Below are positions 41,972 to 52,678 of a stretch of DNA of 64,000 nt, piece after piece. A model generated the notes under the pieces. That model did no database searches. It saw only the letters and a list, made by a program, of their open reading frames with translations, and was not told the origin of the DNA. Numbering within the stretch: the first letter of the stretch is position 1; each line of letters opens with the position of its first letter. Position numbers and translations under genes: made by a program. This stretch comes from Phenylobacterium montanum. Lineage in GTDB: Bacteria > Pseudomonadota > Alphaproteobacteria > Caulobacterales > Caulobacteraceae. The stretch lies in assembly GCF_018135625.1 (NCBI RefSeq), contig NZ_CP073078.1:3194501-3258500 (forward strand), read 5' to 3'.

Positions 41972-42718
41972 ATGAGCAAGCTTGCAGGCAAGATCGCCCT
42001 GATCACCGGCGGCACCACCGGCATCGGCGCGGCGACCGCGAAACTGTTCCAGGCCGAGGGAGCCACGGTGGTGGTCACCGGCTCCAGCCCGGCCTCGGTC
42101 GAGGCGGCGCGAGCGGCCCTGCCGGGCGTCGAGGCGATCGTCTCCGACGGCGCCGACATCGCCGCCACCAAGGCCCTGGTCGACCATGTCAAGGCCAGGC
42201 ACGGACGCATCGACGTGCTGTTCGTCAACGCCGGCATCGCCAAGTTCGCCCCGGTCGAGGCCGTGGACGAGACCTTCTACGACAGCCAGTTCGACCTCAA
42301 CGTCAAGGGCGCCTTCTTCCTCCTGAAGCATGCGATCCCGGCCATTTCGGACGGTGGGTCGATCATCCTCACCGCATCGGTCGCCGGCGCCAACGGCGGC
42401 CTGGGCGGCGGCGAGGTCTATGGCGCCACCAAGGCGGCGCTGCGCTCGTTCGGCCGCACCTTCGCCCGGGCGCTGACCCCGCGCGGCATCCGGGTCAACA
42501 CCGTCAGCCCAGGCCCGGTGGTCACGCCGATCCTGGACCGGGGCGGCCTGACCCCGGCGCAGAAGGAAGCCTTCATCGAGGGGGCCAAGGCCCGCATCCC
42601 GCTGGGCCGCACCGGTGAGCCGGAGGAGGTGGCCCGCGCCGCCCTCTACCTCGCCGCCGACGCCACCTACACCACCGGCGCCGAGTTGTTCGTCGACGGC
42701 GGCCTGATTGATCTCTAG
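41972..42718 (+). CDS. Short-chain dehydrogenase/reductase (SDR)
   Basis: 248 aa from the ATG at 41972; AAGGAGG at 41957-41963 gives an 8-nt spacing, while an earlier ATG at 41942 lacks one. Classical SDR: cofactor motif LITGGTTGIGAATAKLF, NAGIA, the catalytic Ser in TASVAG and YxxxK in VYGATKAA, and the C-terminal DATYTTGAELFVDGG. The Thr-rich cofactor loop and a Ser after strand two fit NADP preference weakly. Substrate unknown. It converges on the DUF899 gene with a 13-bp gap. Confidence 0.9.
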   Translation: MSKLAGKIALITGGTTGIGAATAKLFQAEGATVVVTGSSPASVEAARAALPGVEAIVSDGADIAATKALVDHVKARHGRIDVLFVNAGIAKFAPVEAVDETFYDSQFDLNVKGAFFLLKHAIPAISDGGSIILTASVAGANGGLGGGEVYGATKAALRSFGRTFARALTPRGIRVNTVSPGPVVTPILDRGGLTPAQKEAFIEGAKARIPLGRTGEPEEVARAALYLAADATYTTGAELFVDGGLIDL

Positions 42719-42731
42719 GCCGGCCAAAGCT

Positions 42732-43445
42732 TCATGCTGGATAGTCCAGGCTGGGATACCAGTCGGTCCCGCGGCCTTCTGGGGTCAGGTCCAGCACCAG
42801 CCACAGGGGCGCAGGGTCCGGCGCGCCCCTGGGGTCCTGGCCCGGATCGGCCGTCGAGCCGGTCATCTCTCCGGCCCAGAAGTGGCGGATGGTCCCGTCC
42901 CGGCGGGTGAACACGTTCTGGGCCGGAACCTCCGCCCCATCGGGCAGCAGGCCGCGGTAGTCCCGCGAATAGGCCCCGCTCAGGTCCTGATAGAGCCGCA
43001 AATGCCGCCAGCCGCGCTCCCGCTTCCAGGCCGTCAGCCGCTCCAGCGGCGAGCGGGCGACCACCGCCAGCGAAACCCGCTGGCCGATATCGGCGGCGTT
43101 GCCCTCCCAGGCCGCCAGCAGGTTGGTGCACATGGGACAGGGCCGGCGCCGCTCGGGCCCGAACATGTAGCTGTGGATCACCAGGCTGGACTTGTCCTGG
43201 AACAGGCCCGCCAGATCGACCTCGCCCTCCTCGCCCAGGAAGCGATAGTCGCCGATGACCGGGGCGCCCGGCGGCAGGGCGCGCCGCTTGGCCGCCACCC
43301 GCTCGATATGCCGGCGAAGCTCGATCTCCTCGGCCAGCAGGGCCGTCCGCGCGGCGCGGTATTCGGCGCTTTCGCCGGGAATGCGCACCGGATTGTCCCG
43401 CGCCAGGGCGGCGGCGGGCGTAAGCGTCTGGGTTTCGAAAGCCAT
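42732..43445 (-). CDS. DUF899 thioredoxin-like family protein
   Basis: 237 aa from the ATG at 43445 (GGAGAGG upstream); a much longer open frame upstream lacks protein-like features. The family core is seen in LGEEGEVDLAGLFQDKSSLVIHSYMFGPE, with the CPMC redox-like motif (RRPCPMCTNLLAAW) at the N-terminus of a thioredoxin-type helix and the WLVLDLTPEGRG ending. DUF899 proteins are predicted thioredoxin-fold oxidoreductases of unknown substrate. It is divergent from the M15-like gene, the ~160 bp between them being the likely promoter region for both. Confidence 0.85.
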   Translation of the reverse strand: MAFETQTLTPAAALARDNPVRIPGESAEYRAARTALLAEEIELRRHIERVAAKRRALPPGAPVIGDYRFLGEEGEVDLAGLFQDKSSLVIHSYMFGPERRRPCPMCTNLLAAWEGNAADIGQRVSLAVVARSPLERLTAWKRERGWRHLRLYQDLSGAYSRDYRGLLPDGAEVPAQNVFTRRDGTIRHFWAGEMTGSTADPGQDPRGAPDPAPLWLVLDLTPEGRGTDWYPSLDYPA

Positions 43446-43605
43446 GGAACCTCTCCGCTGGAGGACTATCCACCAAGGACGTATGGGCCTGCCGCGCGCC
43501 GACAAGGGCCGTGACCCAAATTCGCCACAGCCAGCTTGGCGCTTGAGCCGCGGCCCGCAACAGCGTTTCATAGGCCGGACGCCGCCTTTGGGGAGCAGCC
43601 GGCCC

Positions 43606-44160
43606 GTGCGCCAATCCGTTGTCGTCATCGCCGCCCTGGCCGCTGTGCTGGCAGGGCCGGCCGCGTGGGCGGCCGATCCGCCGGATGGCGCCGCCGTCTC
43701 GCCCGCATCCCAGACGGAAAAGGTGCATTCCAGCCTCGACCAGGTGTTCGGACCCGGCCAGTGGCGCCAGACCAGCGGCTATCGCACCCGGGCCCAGGAG
43801 AACGCCCTGCGCCGCCGCGGCGCGGGAACCGTGGCGGTTGGCCAGGTTTCGCACCACTCCCTGGGCGGGCCCGACGCGCCCCAGGCCTATGACGTGGTGG
43901 TGCCGGGCATGAGCCAGGCGCGGGCGGCGATCAAGCTGCGCCAGGCCGATGCCGGCTTCACCCGCGTCCTGGCCGAGGCCGCCCATGGGCCGGAAGGCCC
44001 GCACCTGCACATCGAGCCCGGCGCCGCCCTCGCCGTCGGCCAAGCCGCGGCCGCCGAGGCCGCGCCGCCAGAGCCTACCATCTACCTGCGCATCGCCGAC
44101 GGCCGGCGCAATCCCGAGATCGGGTCCGCTCGTCATCGCCGCGCCTCGCGCGCGCCGTGA
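43606..44160 (+). CDS. Peptidase M15/VanY-like periplasmic protein
   Basis: 184 aa from a GTG at 43606 (GGGGAGC upstream). A signal peptide (MRQSVVVIAALAAVLAGPAAWA) is followed by a D-Ala-D-Ala peptidase-like core: SGYRTRAQENALRR, the zinc-site pattern S-x-H near SHHSLGGPDAPQAYDVVV and the H-x-H of EGPHLHIEPG. The spacing of the first zinc motif (SxHxxGxxxxxxAxD) is longer than in VanY. It would cleave peptidoglycan stem peptides or crosslinks in the periplasm. The C-terminal ~40 residues are Ala/Arg-rich. It overlaps the GFA gene by four bases (GTGA). Confidence 0.78.
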   Translation: MRQSVVVIAALAAVLAGPAAWAADPPDGAAVSPASQTEKVHSSLDQVFGPGQWRQTSGYRTRAQENALRRRGAGTVAVGQVSHHSLGGPDAPQAYDVVVPGMSQARAAIKLRQADAGFTRVLAEAAHGPEGPHLHIEPGAALAVGQAAAAEAAPPEPTIYLRIADGRRNPEIGSARHRRASRAP

Positions 44161-44528
44161 CCGCCCTCTCCCCCGTCGAGGGCGCCTGCCATTGCGGCGC
44201 CGTGCGCCTGACCCTCGCCCGCGCGCCGCAGACGCTCACCGACTGCAACTGTTCGATCTGCCGCCGCTATGGCGTGCTGTGGGCCTATTACAGGCCGGAC
44301 GAGGTCGAGATCGCGGCGGGCCACGACGCCACCGAAACCTATGCCTGGGGCAAGGCCAGCATCCTGTTCCACCGCTGCCGGACCTGCGGCTGCGTCGTGC
44401 GCTGGACCGCCGTCGACCCCGCCCGCAATCGCACAGGCGTCAACGCCCGCCTGCTGGACCTGGGGGTGCTGGCGACCGCCCGCGTGCGCCATCTGGATGG
44501 AGCGGTGACGGAAGCCTACCTGGATTGA
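44157..44528 (+). CDS. GFA (glutathione-dependent formaldehyde-activating) family protein
   Basis: 123 aa, GTG start overlapping the previous stop. Zinc-binding cysteines of the Mss4-like fold: GACHCGAVRL, TDCNCSICRRYG and FHRCRTCGCVVRW. GFA proteins carry structural and catalytic zinc sites; members include S-hydroxymethylglutathione synthase and many of unknown substrate. Length matches the small single-domain group. Translational coupling to a cell-wall peptidase-like gene gives no clue to its job. Confidence 0.88.
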   Translation: MTALSPVEGACHCGAVRLTLARAPQTLTDCNCSICRRYGVLWAYYRPDEVEIAAGHDATETYAWGKASILFHRCRTCGCVVRWTAVDPARNRTGVNARLLDLGVLATARVRHLDGAVTEAYLD

Positions 44529-44891
44529 ACCGGATGGCCCGCGGCCGGGTCTTCGATGCCGCAGGGCACGGCCGTCGGGGCAGCGATCGAGAACACCGGC
44601 GCAGGCCGAAACGAGGCGGATGACCGCGGCCGCCGCCGCCACCCGGCCGGCGCGGGCGGGGCGCGGGCCGGGCTCGGGTGGCCGCCATCGCGCGCGAACG
44701 CCGCGATTACAAGCAGATTTTCCATGCGCTATGATCAATAAACTGCGCAAATTGTGACGTCGTGATCAGCAGTTTCGATGAAATATCGTTGTTATTATGT
44801 CTTATTTGCTGTTGATCGAATTTCTAAATCACTGCTATAGGCGCAAATATAGTCGGGGGCGGGCTTACATGACTGTAAGTTTGGGGGCCTC
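44529..44891. other. Intergenic region with an AT-rich promoter for the GH16 gene
   Basis: 363 bp without a convincing gene. The first ~200 bp are GC-rich and unremarkable; from about 44730 to 44880 the DNA becomes distinctly AT-rich. TTGATC at 44812-44817, 17 nt, then an extended -10 (TG-CTATAG, 44833-44840) is a candidate promoter. Just downstream CTTACA-TGAC-TGTAAG (44864-44879) is a perfect hairpin or operator right before the GGGGG ribosome site. Confidence 0.55.
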
Positions 44892-46547
44892 ATGTCGACG
44901 TACTTGAATTTCTACGGCCAAGCCATGCCGGTCAGCGCCGCGCCCGTCTATTGGGCGCACACCACCGCTGTCGGCCAGACCCTGACCGGGGTCGACAGGT
45001 TCGAGACCCTGCGCGACTCGCTGGGTGGTTCGCCGACCCTGATCGGGGAAACCCGGGACACCACCTTCAACCTCATCTCGCCGACCAGCCACGTTCAGGC
45101 CCGCGCCGGCGCGATCAATTCGGTGATCGCCTATCGCGGCTTCACCCTGCCGGCCAATGTGCAGAACCTGACGGTGATGGACGCCCATTCCACCGGCCAG
45201 GGCAACAGCCTGAACAACCTGATGATCGCGCGGGGCCTGAACGACACCCTGATCCCGGGGGCGGGCAATGACGTCATGGTCGACGCCGGTTCGGGCCAAA
45301 GCATCTTCTCCATCTCGACCTCGGCCGGAAAGGACGTGATCTACGGCTTCAAGGTCAGCGGGACCAACGCCGACAAGATCGTGCTGACCGATCCGTCCAT
45401 CTCCAGCTTCGCTGAGGTGCGCTCGCACATGACCCAGCAGGGCTCGGACACGCTGCTGGCCCTGTCGAGCACCACCGACATCCTGCTCAAGGGGGTGACG
45501 GCCACCAGCCTGACGGCAAGCGATTTCGGCCTGCGCCTCAACACCGCCGGCATGACCCCAACCTTCGTCGACACCTTCAGCCATCTGTCGCTCTACAACC
45601 CGACCAGCGGCTCCGGGACCTGGAAGACCAATTTCGCCTTCGGCATCCAGAGCGGGCCGGGCGACTGGAACAGCCGCACCGAACTCGGCAACGCGGAACG
45701 CCAACTCTATGTCGATAGCGCCTACAAGGGCTCAGGCTCGAGCGCCCTGGGCCTCAATCCGTTCTGGGTTTCGAACGGCGTCGTCGGCCTACACGCCGCC
45801 ATGGCTCCATCGGCGGACGTCACCGCCCTGCACGACTACAAGTACACCTCGGGCCTTCTGACCACCGAGAAGTCGTTCGCCCAGCTCTACGGCTATTTCG
45901 AGATCCGGGCCGAGCTGCCCAATGTCGCCGGCGCCTGGCCGGCCTTCTGGATGCTGCCCGAGCACCCCACATCGAGCGCCGAGCTGGACGTGATGGAGGA
46001 TTTCGGCGGCGGCCCGATCCACCAGACCGTGATCCACGGGCCCAAGGGCTCGCCCAGCCAGACCTATTTCGTCAGCAACGTGCCGAACGACGGGACCAGC
46101 TTCCACACCTACGGCGTGCTGTGGACCGCCAAGGAGATCGACTTCTATATCGACGGGGTCAATGTCGGCTCGACCGCCACCCCCTCCGACATGAACACGC
46201 CCATGTACATGCTGGTCAACATGGCGGTCGGCGGCATTTCGGGGACACCGGGCTCGGGCTTCAGCCAGACCATGAAGGTCGACTATGTCCACGCCTTCAG
46301 CCTGAGCGCCGCCGCCAGTTCGGCAGCCGCGGCCCCGGCGGCGGTCCATGTCGCCGCCAGCGCGGCCGTGGCCGCGCCAACGGAAGTCAGCCCGGCCGCG
46401 ACCAGCGAGCATGCGACCGCCGTCAACCTCGCCGGAACCAACCACCTGACCGGCGACCACGCCCACGGCCTGCCGGTCAGCGGCCTGTTCAGCCATGACC
46501 ACCTGACGGCTTTCGCGGCGCATCTCCAGGATCATATCTGGGCTTGA
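44892..46547 (+). CDS. Glycoside hydrolase family 16 with RTX/serralysin-like N-terminal region
   Basis: 551 aa, no Sec signal peptide. Residues ~90-215 look like the calcium-binding repeat and following beta-roll of type I-secreted proteins (MIARGLNDTLIPGAGNDVMV, KDVIYGFKVSG, LLKGVTATSLTASDFGL). Residues ~224-465 are the GH16 jelly roll, with the nucleophile/acid-base motif E364-L-D366-V-M-E369 in SSAELDVMEDFGGG, and WPAFWMLPEH before it. The C-terminal ~85 residues are Ala- and His-rich. GH16 enzymes cut beta-1,3/1,4 glucans or succinoglycan-like polymers; rhizobial ExsH-type glycanases have the two parts in the opposite order. Type I export is inference, no transporter is nearby. Confidence 0.87.
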   Translation: MSTYLNFYGQAMPVSAAPVYWAHTTAVGQTLTGVDRFETLRDSLGGSPTLIGETRDTTFNLISPTSHVQARAGAINSVIAYRGFTLPANVQNLTVMDAHSTGQGNSLNNLMIARGLNDTLIPGAGNDVMVDAGSGQSIFSISTSAGKDVIYGFKVSGTNADKIVLTDPSISSFAEVRSHMTQQGSDTLLALSSTTDILLKGVTATSLTASDFGLRLNTAGMTPTFVDTFSHLSLYNPTSGSGTWKTNFAFGIQSGPGDWNSRTELGNAERQLYVDSAYKGSGSSALGLNPFWVSNGVVGLHAAMAPSADVTALHDYKYTSGLLTTEKSFAQLYGYFEIRAELPNVAGAWPAFWMLPEHPTSSAELDVMEDFGGGPIHQTVIHGPKGSPSQTYFVSNVPNDGTSFHTYGVLWTAKEIDFYIDGVNVGSTATPSDMNTPMYMLVNMAVGGISGTPGSGFSQTMKVDYVHAFSLSAAASSAAAAPAAVHVAASAAVAAPTEVSPAATSEHATAVNLAGTNHLTGDHAHGLPVSGLFSHDHLTAFAAHLQDHIWA

Positions 46548-46664
46548 GGGGGCGGGCGTTCGGCGGTTCGACACTGCGTCGCCGGCCCGTCCTGGGCCGC
46601 ACCCTTGAGCTCGGCGCCAAGCTTGGCTAGTCCCTCGCCAGACCACGCCTCGGGAAACCCATCC

Positions 46665-47588
46665 ATGCGCGCCGCCATCGCCAGCCTCTGCCTCGTCCTG
46701 GCCGCCGCCGGCGTCGCCCGAGCAGAGGGCCCGCCGACAGCGGCGTGCGCGGGCCGGGACATGGATACGGCCATCGCCGCTTGCTCGCGGCTGATCGGCG
46801 CCGGCCATGCCGTAACAGGGCCGCTGGCGGCCGACATCTACGACGATCGCGGCGTGGCCTGCGCCGCCAAGGACAGGCTGGACGAGGCGATCGCCGACTT
46901 CAGCCAGGCCATCATCCTCGATCCCATAGACTCCACCGCCCTGCGCAACCGCGGCGACGCCTATGCGCGCCAGCAGCGTTGGGCCGAGGCCATGGCCGAT
47001 TACGACCGCGCCCTGGCTCTGCGGCCCGACTACGCCCAAGCCGCCAATGGCCGCGCTATCGCCGAGGCGAGTTTGAAGCGGCTGAACGATGCGGTGGCCG
47101 ATCTCAGCCGGGCGATCGCGCTCTCGCCGAAAGATCCCCTGGCCTGGTCAAACCGCGGCCAGGCCTATGAGCAACTGCACCGGCACGACCTGGCGGTGGC
47201 CGACTTCAACCAGGCCCTGGCGCTGGACCCCAATCTAGCCAATACCCTCATCGCCCGGGGCCTGGGCTACAAGCACGCCCGCAAGATGGACCTGGCGATC
47301 GCCGATTTCACCCAGGCCATAGCGGTCGATCGCCAGTCGGCGGTCGCCTACAACGACCGCGGCTCGACCTATGATTTCGTCGGCCGCTTCGACTTGGCGG
47401 TGGCCGACTTCGACCGCGCCATCGCCTTGCAGCCCGACTATGCCAAGGCCTACGCCAACCGCGGCAACACCCGGATGAACAAGGGCGAAAAGGAGAAGGC
47501 CATCGCCGACTTCCGCAAGGCGCTGGCTTTGCAGCCGGGCGAGCGGCTGGCGGTCGCTGGGTTGAAGGCGTTTGGGCTGCAGCCCTGA
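46665..47588 (+). CDS. TPR-repeat protein with signal peptide
   Basis: 307 aa from the ATG at 46665. The signal peptide (MRAAIASLCLVLAAAGVARA) is followed by a first partial and about seven tetratricopeptide repeats of 34 residues each, for example DEAIADFSQAIILDPIDSTA, AEAMADYDRALALRPDYAQA, LAVADFNQALALDPNLANT and KAIADFRKALALQPGERLAV. Probably a periplasmic scaffold. No catalytic motif. It ends 13 bp before the stop of the convergent DUF gene at 47602-48276. Confidence 0.9.
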   Translation: MRAAIASLCLVLAAAGVARAEGPPTAACAGRDMDTAIAACSRLIGAGHAVTGPLAADIYDDRGVACAAKDRLDEAIADFSQAIILDPIDSTALRNRGDAYARQQRWAEAMADYDRALALRPDYAQAANGRAIAEASLKRLNDAVADLSRAIALSPKDPLAWSNRGQAYEQLHRHDLAVADFNQALALDPNLANTLIARGLGYKHARKMDLAIADFTQAIAVDRQSAVAYNDRGSTYDFVGRFDLAVADFDRAIALQPDYAKAYANRGNTRMNKGEKEKAIADFRKALALQPGERLAVAGLKAFGLQP

Positions 47589-47601
47589 TGAGCCGCGAGG
47601 A

Positions 47602-48276
47602 CTATGGCTGCGTCTGCTGCGCAGCCTTGGCCGCCGCCAGGAGCTCGTTGCGGGCGTCGGCCAGCGCCTCGCTCAGGGTCCGCGCCTTGGCGGCCAGGGC
47701 GTTGAAGGCCGTCAGGTCGGCCTTGCTGCGAAAGGCGAACATGTGCGCCGCCTTGCTCCAGCGCACGCCGTGGGCGCGCAGGAACGTCGCGATCTCACCG
47801 ATCTGGTCCACCAGTCGCGCGTCGGCATCATAGACCCGGTCGAGCATCGGCGCCCGCCGGCCCATGTCCGCGTCATAGTGGGCCAGGACCTGATCGGCCT
47901 GGGCCTGGCCGGCGACCAGGTTGGCCAGGTCGGCGCGTTCCTGATCGAGGTATTTGTGCGCCCGCGCCTTGCATTCGGCCAGCACCGACCGCGCCCGGAC
48001 GACCCCGGCGCTCAGCAGCCGATAGTCGGGGTCGCGCTCGCGCGCCTGCGGATTGTTCAGATCCTCGACGCCGGTGGCCTTCAGGTCGGCGACGCAGGTC
48101 TCGTCGGCTCCCCGCAGCAGCAGGCGATAGCGCTCCGCCAGGTCGTGGATGGAATCGTTCAGCGCAGCTGCAGTCTGCGGCGGAGCCGCGTCCGTGTCGT
48201 CGGCCCGCGCCATGCCCGTGGCGGCCAGCGTCCACACGACCGCCCCCAACGCCATACCCGCCCATCGGCTCTGCAT
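47602..48276 (-). CDS. Periplasmic hypothetical protein, helical
   Basis: 224 aa from the ATG at 48276 (GGGGGAG upstream). A signal peptide (MQSRWAGMALGAVVWTLAATGMARA) is followed by an alpha-helical chain with long amphipathic stretches (KARAHKYLDQERADLANLV, LVDQIGEIATFLRAHGV) that suggests coiled coil. No family recognised. The frame stays open another 106 codons upstream, but this extension is Arg-rich and the ATG has the only good ribosome site. Next to a second minus-strand secreted protein gene. Confidence 0.75.
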   Translation of the reverse strand: MQSRWAGMALGAVVWTLAATGMARADDTDAAPPQTAAALNDSIHDLAERYRLLLRGADETCVADLKATGVEDLNNPQARERDPDYRLLSAGVVRARSVLAECKARAHKYLDQERADLANLVAGQAQADQVLAHYDADMGRRAPMLDRVYDADARLVDQIGEIATFLRAHGVRWSKAAHMFAFRSKADLTAFNALAAKARTLSEALADARNELLAAAKAAQQTQP

Positions 48277-48356
48277 GATGCTCCCCCGTCCCGCCGCAAG
48301 CTCTACCGTGTAGCGGGCAGGCAAACCAGGGGACGCGCCTGTTGCGGGAGGAGGCG

Positions 48357-48941
48357 TCAGCGCGACAGCTCGCAGATCCAGTTCACCTCCCAGGTCCGCC
48401 CGCCGTCGTCGGAAAAGGCCTGCTCCATGCGCGCCGCCGTGGGCGACATGTTGGTCCACTCGTAGCGCACCAGGATCTGGCGGCCCTTCCAGGGCTCGGC
48501 GTCGTAGAAGTCGCCCCTGTTCCCCTGAAACTGTCCCACCACCGGCGGCATGCCTAGGACGCCGTTGTCCAGGTCCACGCCGTAGATGCTCCATTGGTGG
48601 GTCGCGGGGTTGTAGAGCCTCAGGGTCTGGGCCTTGATATGCTGGTGACTCTCGGGGCTGTCGACCTCGAAATCCTCGAAGTTTGCGTTGGAATCCAAAA
48701 GCTTCTTGTGGTTCGAGCGGCCGTCGTACTCGATCCAGTCGTGCGAGCCCACGAGGCGCTCGGGCAGGCGGCGCACATGCGCCTTCCAGTCGCCGATCAG
48801 AAAGTCGAAATCGTGCGCCCCGTCGTGTTGCGCGGCGACCTGGCCTGGGGTCAAGGGCTGCGGCGCCTGGGCGCAGACCTCGTTAGGAACGGCGGCGGCC
48901 GCCGCCATGCTGCATAGCCAGGTGATGAGGCCGCGGCCCAT
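48357..48941 (-). CDS. DUF1579-like secreted beta-barrel protein
   Basis: 194 aa from the ATG at 48941, with GGAGGAAAAC upstream. A signal peptide (MGRGLITWLCSMAAAAAV, cleaved near ASA-like residues) precedes HDFDFLIGDWKAHVRR, DGRSNHKKLLDSNANFED, then PATHQWSIYGVDLDNGVLG and GRTWEVNWICELSR. The opening F-x-F-L-x-G-x-W and the alternating strands are typical of the DUF1579/lipocalin-like beta-barrel group of unknown ligand. The frame is open far upstream, but those residues are unlike a protein. Periplasmic or surface location is expected. Confidence 0.75.
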   Translation of the reverse strand: MGRGLITWLCSMAAAAAVPNEVCAQAPQPLTPGQVAAQHDGAHDFDFLIGDWKAHVRRLPERLVGSHDWIEYDGRSNHKKLLDSNANFEDFEVDSPESHQHIKAQTLRLYNPATHQWSIYGVDLDNGVLGMPPVVGQFQGNRGDFYDAEPWKGRQILVRYEWTNMSPTAARMEQAFSDDGGRTWEVNWICELSR

Positions 48942-49206
48942 GTTTTCCTCCGACGCCAAGGAATGGCGCCGCACGCCTAGCCGGGGCCGTGTCGCCGGCC
49001 AATGGCCACTCGCGGACGAGCCGTCATGACCACTTGGCCCGCCCCTTGACGCCGCCGCCGGCGCCTGCGCATAAGCGCGCGACACGCAGGAGCCTCGCCG
49101 CCGGCAGAGCCGCCGAGCCCCGCGCGCCCTACAACATGCTGCACGTCCCCCGCCGAGTCCTGTCGAAGGGCGGTCGGACGCCTCGGGCAGGCGAGGAGGG
49201 CTATCC

Positions 49207-50493
<1,287 letters not shown>

Positions 50494-50551
50494 CGGGCTG
50501 GCGCCCAGCGCCGCGGCGGCTTAGGAAGGGCGGACCAAGTGTGATCCGCCC

Positions 50552-51592
50552 ATGCCCGACGCTTTCCGCCGCATCCTGATGTCGCCGATCTGGGCGGGCC
50601 AGGTCTTCACCGGCGCCACCTCCTTCGTCGACAACCCGATCCTGGGCTCGGCCCGGCTGAACCGGGCCGGCCTGCACGTCGCCCGCATCCGGCTGACGCA
50701 AGCCATGGCGAGCCTGCGCCGGGCCCAGCTCGCGCACCTGGTCTCCGCAGAGGACCGCGCCGCCTATCACCGCGACGGCTTCGTGCTGAAGCGCGATTTC
50801 CTGCCGCCCGCGCTCTACAGGGCCCTGATGGACCAGCTCCGCGCCCGGCGCGGCCCGGCGCGCGAGACGACCCAGGGCAACGCCATGACCCGGCGCATCG
50901 CCCTGGACCCGGAGGCGCTGGCGGCCATCCCGGCGGCGCGCGAGGTGCTGAAACATCCGGCCTGGCGCGGCCTGATCCGCTATGTCGGCGCCGCCGGCCA
51001 GGAGCCGGTCAACTATGTCCAGACCATCCTGACCCAGATCGACCAGCACGCGCCCGACCCCCAGCTGGCGCTTCACGCCGACGCCTTCTACCCCACGGTC
51101 AAGGCCTGGCTGTTCCTGACCGATGTGGCCGAGGACGCCGCGCCGCTGACCTACGTCCCCGGCTCGCACCGCATGACGCCTGCGCGCCTGGCATGGGAAC
51201 AGGGGATCGCTGAAGGCGCCGCCGCCTCCGACTGCCGCCTGACCGCCCGGGGATCGTTTCGCATCACCGAGGCCGAGCTGGCCGGCCTGGGCCTGCCGCC
51301 GCCCCGCCGCTTCGTCGTGCCCGGCAACACCCTGGTGGTGGCCGACACCAGCGGTTTTCACGCCCGCGGCTCCAGCGCCGGCCCAACCACCAGGGTCGAG
51401 ATCTGGGCCTATGGGCGGCGCAATCCGTTCCTGCCCTGGTCCGGCCTTGATCTCCTGGGCCTGACGGGCCTGGCCCCGCGCCAGGCCACCACGCTCTGGT
51501 GGGCGCTCGACCGCCTGCAGGAGGCCGGCCTGAAGCACAATGTCTGGCACGCCCAGGCTGACCGGTCGGCCTTCGACCCGTCGTTCCGCTGA
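50552..51592 (+). CDS. Phytanoyl-CoA dioxygenase (PhyH)-family protein
   Basis: 346 aa. Non-heme Fe(II)/2-oxoglutarate dioxygenase fold. Iron ligands are the H-x-D of LALHADAFYPTVKAW and a distal His in TSGFHARG; the 2-oxoglutarate-binding Arg is expected about ten residues on (TTRVEIWAYGRR). An N-terminal ~70-residue extension (MPDAFRRILMSPIWAGQV...) precedes the PhyH core. Members hydroxylate a wide range of substrates, often CoA esters or natural products. It lies 58 bp after purA and converges on hbd with a 10-bp gap. Confidence 0.85.
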   Translation: MPDAFRRILMSPIWAGQVFTGATSFVDNPILGSARLNRAGLHVARIRLTQAMASLRRAQLAHLVSAEDRAAYHRDGFVLKRDFLPPALYRALMDQLRARRGPARETTQGNAMTRRIALDPEALAAIPAAREVLKHPAWRGLIRYVGAAGQEPVNYVQTILTQIDQHAPDPQLALHADAFYPTVKAWLFLTDVAEDAAPLTYVPGSHRMTPARLAWEQGIAEGAAASDCRLTARGSFRITEAELAGLGLPPPRRFVVPGNTLVVADTSGFHARGSSAGPTTRVEIWAYGRRNPFLPWSGLDLLGLTGLAPRQATTLWWALDRLQEAGLKHNVWHAQADRSAFDPSFR

Positions 51593-51602
51593 AGCGAGAG
51601 GC

Positions 51603-52481
51603 CTACCGCGTCGGAACCGGGTGCTCGCCGCGATAGTCGTAGAAGCCGCGGCCGGTCTTGCGGCCCAGCCAGCCGGCTTCGACATATTTGGTCAAGAGCG
51701 GACAGGGCCGGTACTTGGAGTCCGCCAGGCCCTCATAGAGCACGTTCATGATCGACAGCACGGTGTCGAGGCCGATGAAATCGCCCAGCTCCAGGGGGCC
51801 CATCGGATGGTTGGCGCCCAGCTTCAGCGCCGTGTCGATGGCGTCGACCGTGCCCACGCCCTCGTACAGGGTGTAGATCGCCTCGTTGATCATCGGCACC
51901 AGCACGCGGTTGACGATGAAAGCCGGGAAGTCCTCGGCGTTGGCGGTGGTCTTGCCCAGCGACTTGGCGAAATTGACCGCGGTCTCGTAGGTGGCCACGT
52001 CCGTGGCGATGCCACGGATGATCTCGACCAGCTTCATCAGCGGGGCCGGGTTCATGAAGTGCAGGCCGATGAACCGCTCGGGCCGGTCGGTGTTCGAGGC
52101 CAGGCGGGTGATCGAGATCGACGAGGTGTTCGAGGCCAAAAGGGTGTGGCCGCTCAGGTGCGGCTCCAGGGCCTTGAAGATCGCCTTCTTGGTGGTCTCG
52201 TCCTCGGTGGCCGCCTCGATGGCGATGTCGGTCTGGCCGATCTCGCCCAGGGTCTCGGCCGGCTTGATCAGGGCCAGGGCGGCCTGCATGGCCTCGTCGG
52301 TGATCAGGCCGCGATGAACCTGGCGGGCCATGTTCTTCTCGATGGCGGCCAGGCCGCCGTCGATCCGCTCGCGGCTGAGGTCGTTCAGCCGCACCTGGTA
52401 GCCCGCCAGGGCGCAGACATGGGCGATGCCTGTGCCCATCTGACCGGCCCCGATCACCCCGACGCAACGGATATCGACCAT
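51603..52481 (-). CDS. hbd: 3-hydroxybutyryl-CoA dehydrogenase
   Basis: 292 aa. NAD(P)-dependent oxidation of (S)-3-hydroxyacyl-CoA. Rossmann motif [19 protein letters not shown], the catalytic His in [18 protein letters not shown] and the substrate-binding [16 protein letters not shown], ending [14 protein letters not shown]. It is a single-domain-pair enzyme, not a fused FadB, so suited to short-chain acids (PHB or butyrate metabolism). Downstream of etfBA on the minus strand, but the terminator between them makes it a separate unit. Confidence 0.95.
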   Translation of the reverse strand: MVDIRCVGVIGAGQMGTGIAHVCALAGYQVRLNDLSRERIDGGLAAIEKNMARQVHRGLITDEAMQAALALIKPAETLGEIGQTDIAIEAATEDETTKKAIFKALEPHLSGHTLLASNTSSISITRLASNTDRPERFIGLHFMNPAPLMKLVEIIRGIATDVATYETAVNFAKSLGKTTANAEDFPAFIVNRVLVPMINEAIYTLYEGVGTVDAIDTALKLGANHPMGPLELGDFIGLDTVLSIMNVLYEGLADSKYRPCPLLTKYVEAGWLGRKTGRGFYDYRGEHPVPTR

Positions 52482-52678
52482 TCAAAGACCTCGAATGCTG
52501 GCGAAGGCCGCAAAAATAGCACTTTCGCGACCCTCAAACCTCATTTCTAACACGCGTTTGCGGCTCGCCAAGAACTTTGCTGCGTCGCAGCGAAAATCTG
52601 CCGCATTCTTCGCGCCTGCGGGAAAGCCTGGGGGCGAGCCGGGAGATGACGCTCGCATGACGGGTGGCCTCAGCCCCC

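Noticed and set aside
47602-48594. Extended start for the periplasmic helical protein
   Set aside because: The extra 106 codons are Arg/Gly-rich; the ATG at 48276 has both a signal peptide and a strong ribosome site.
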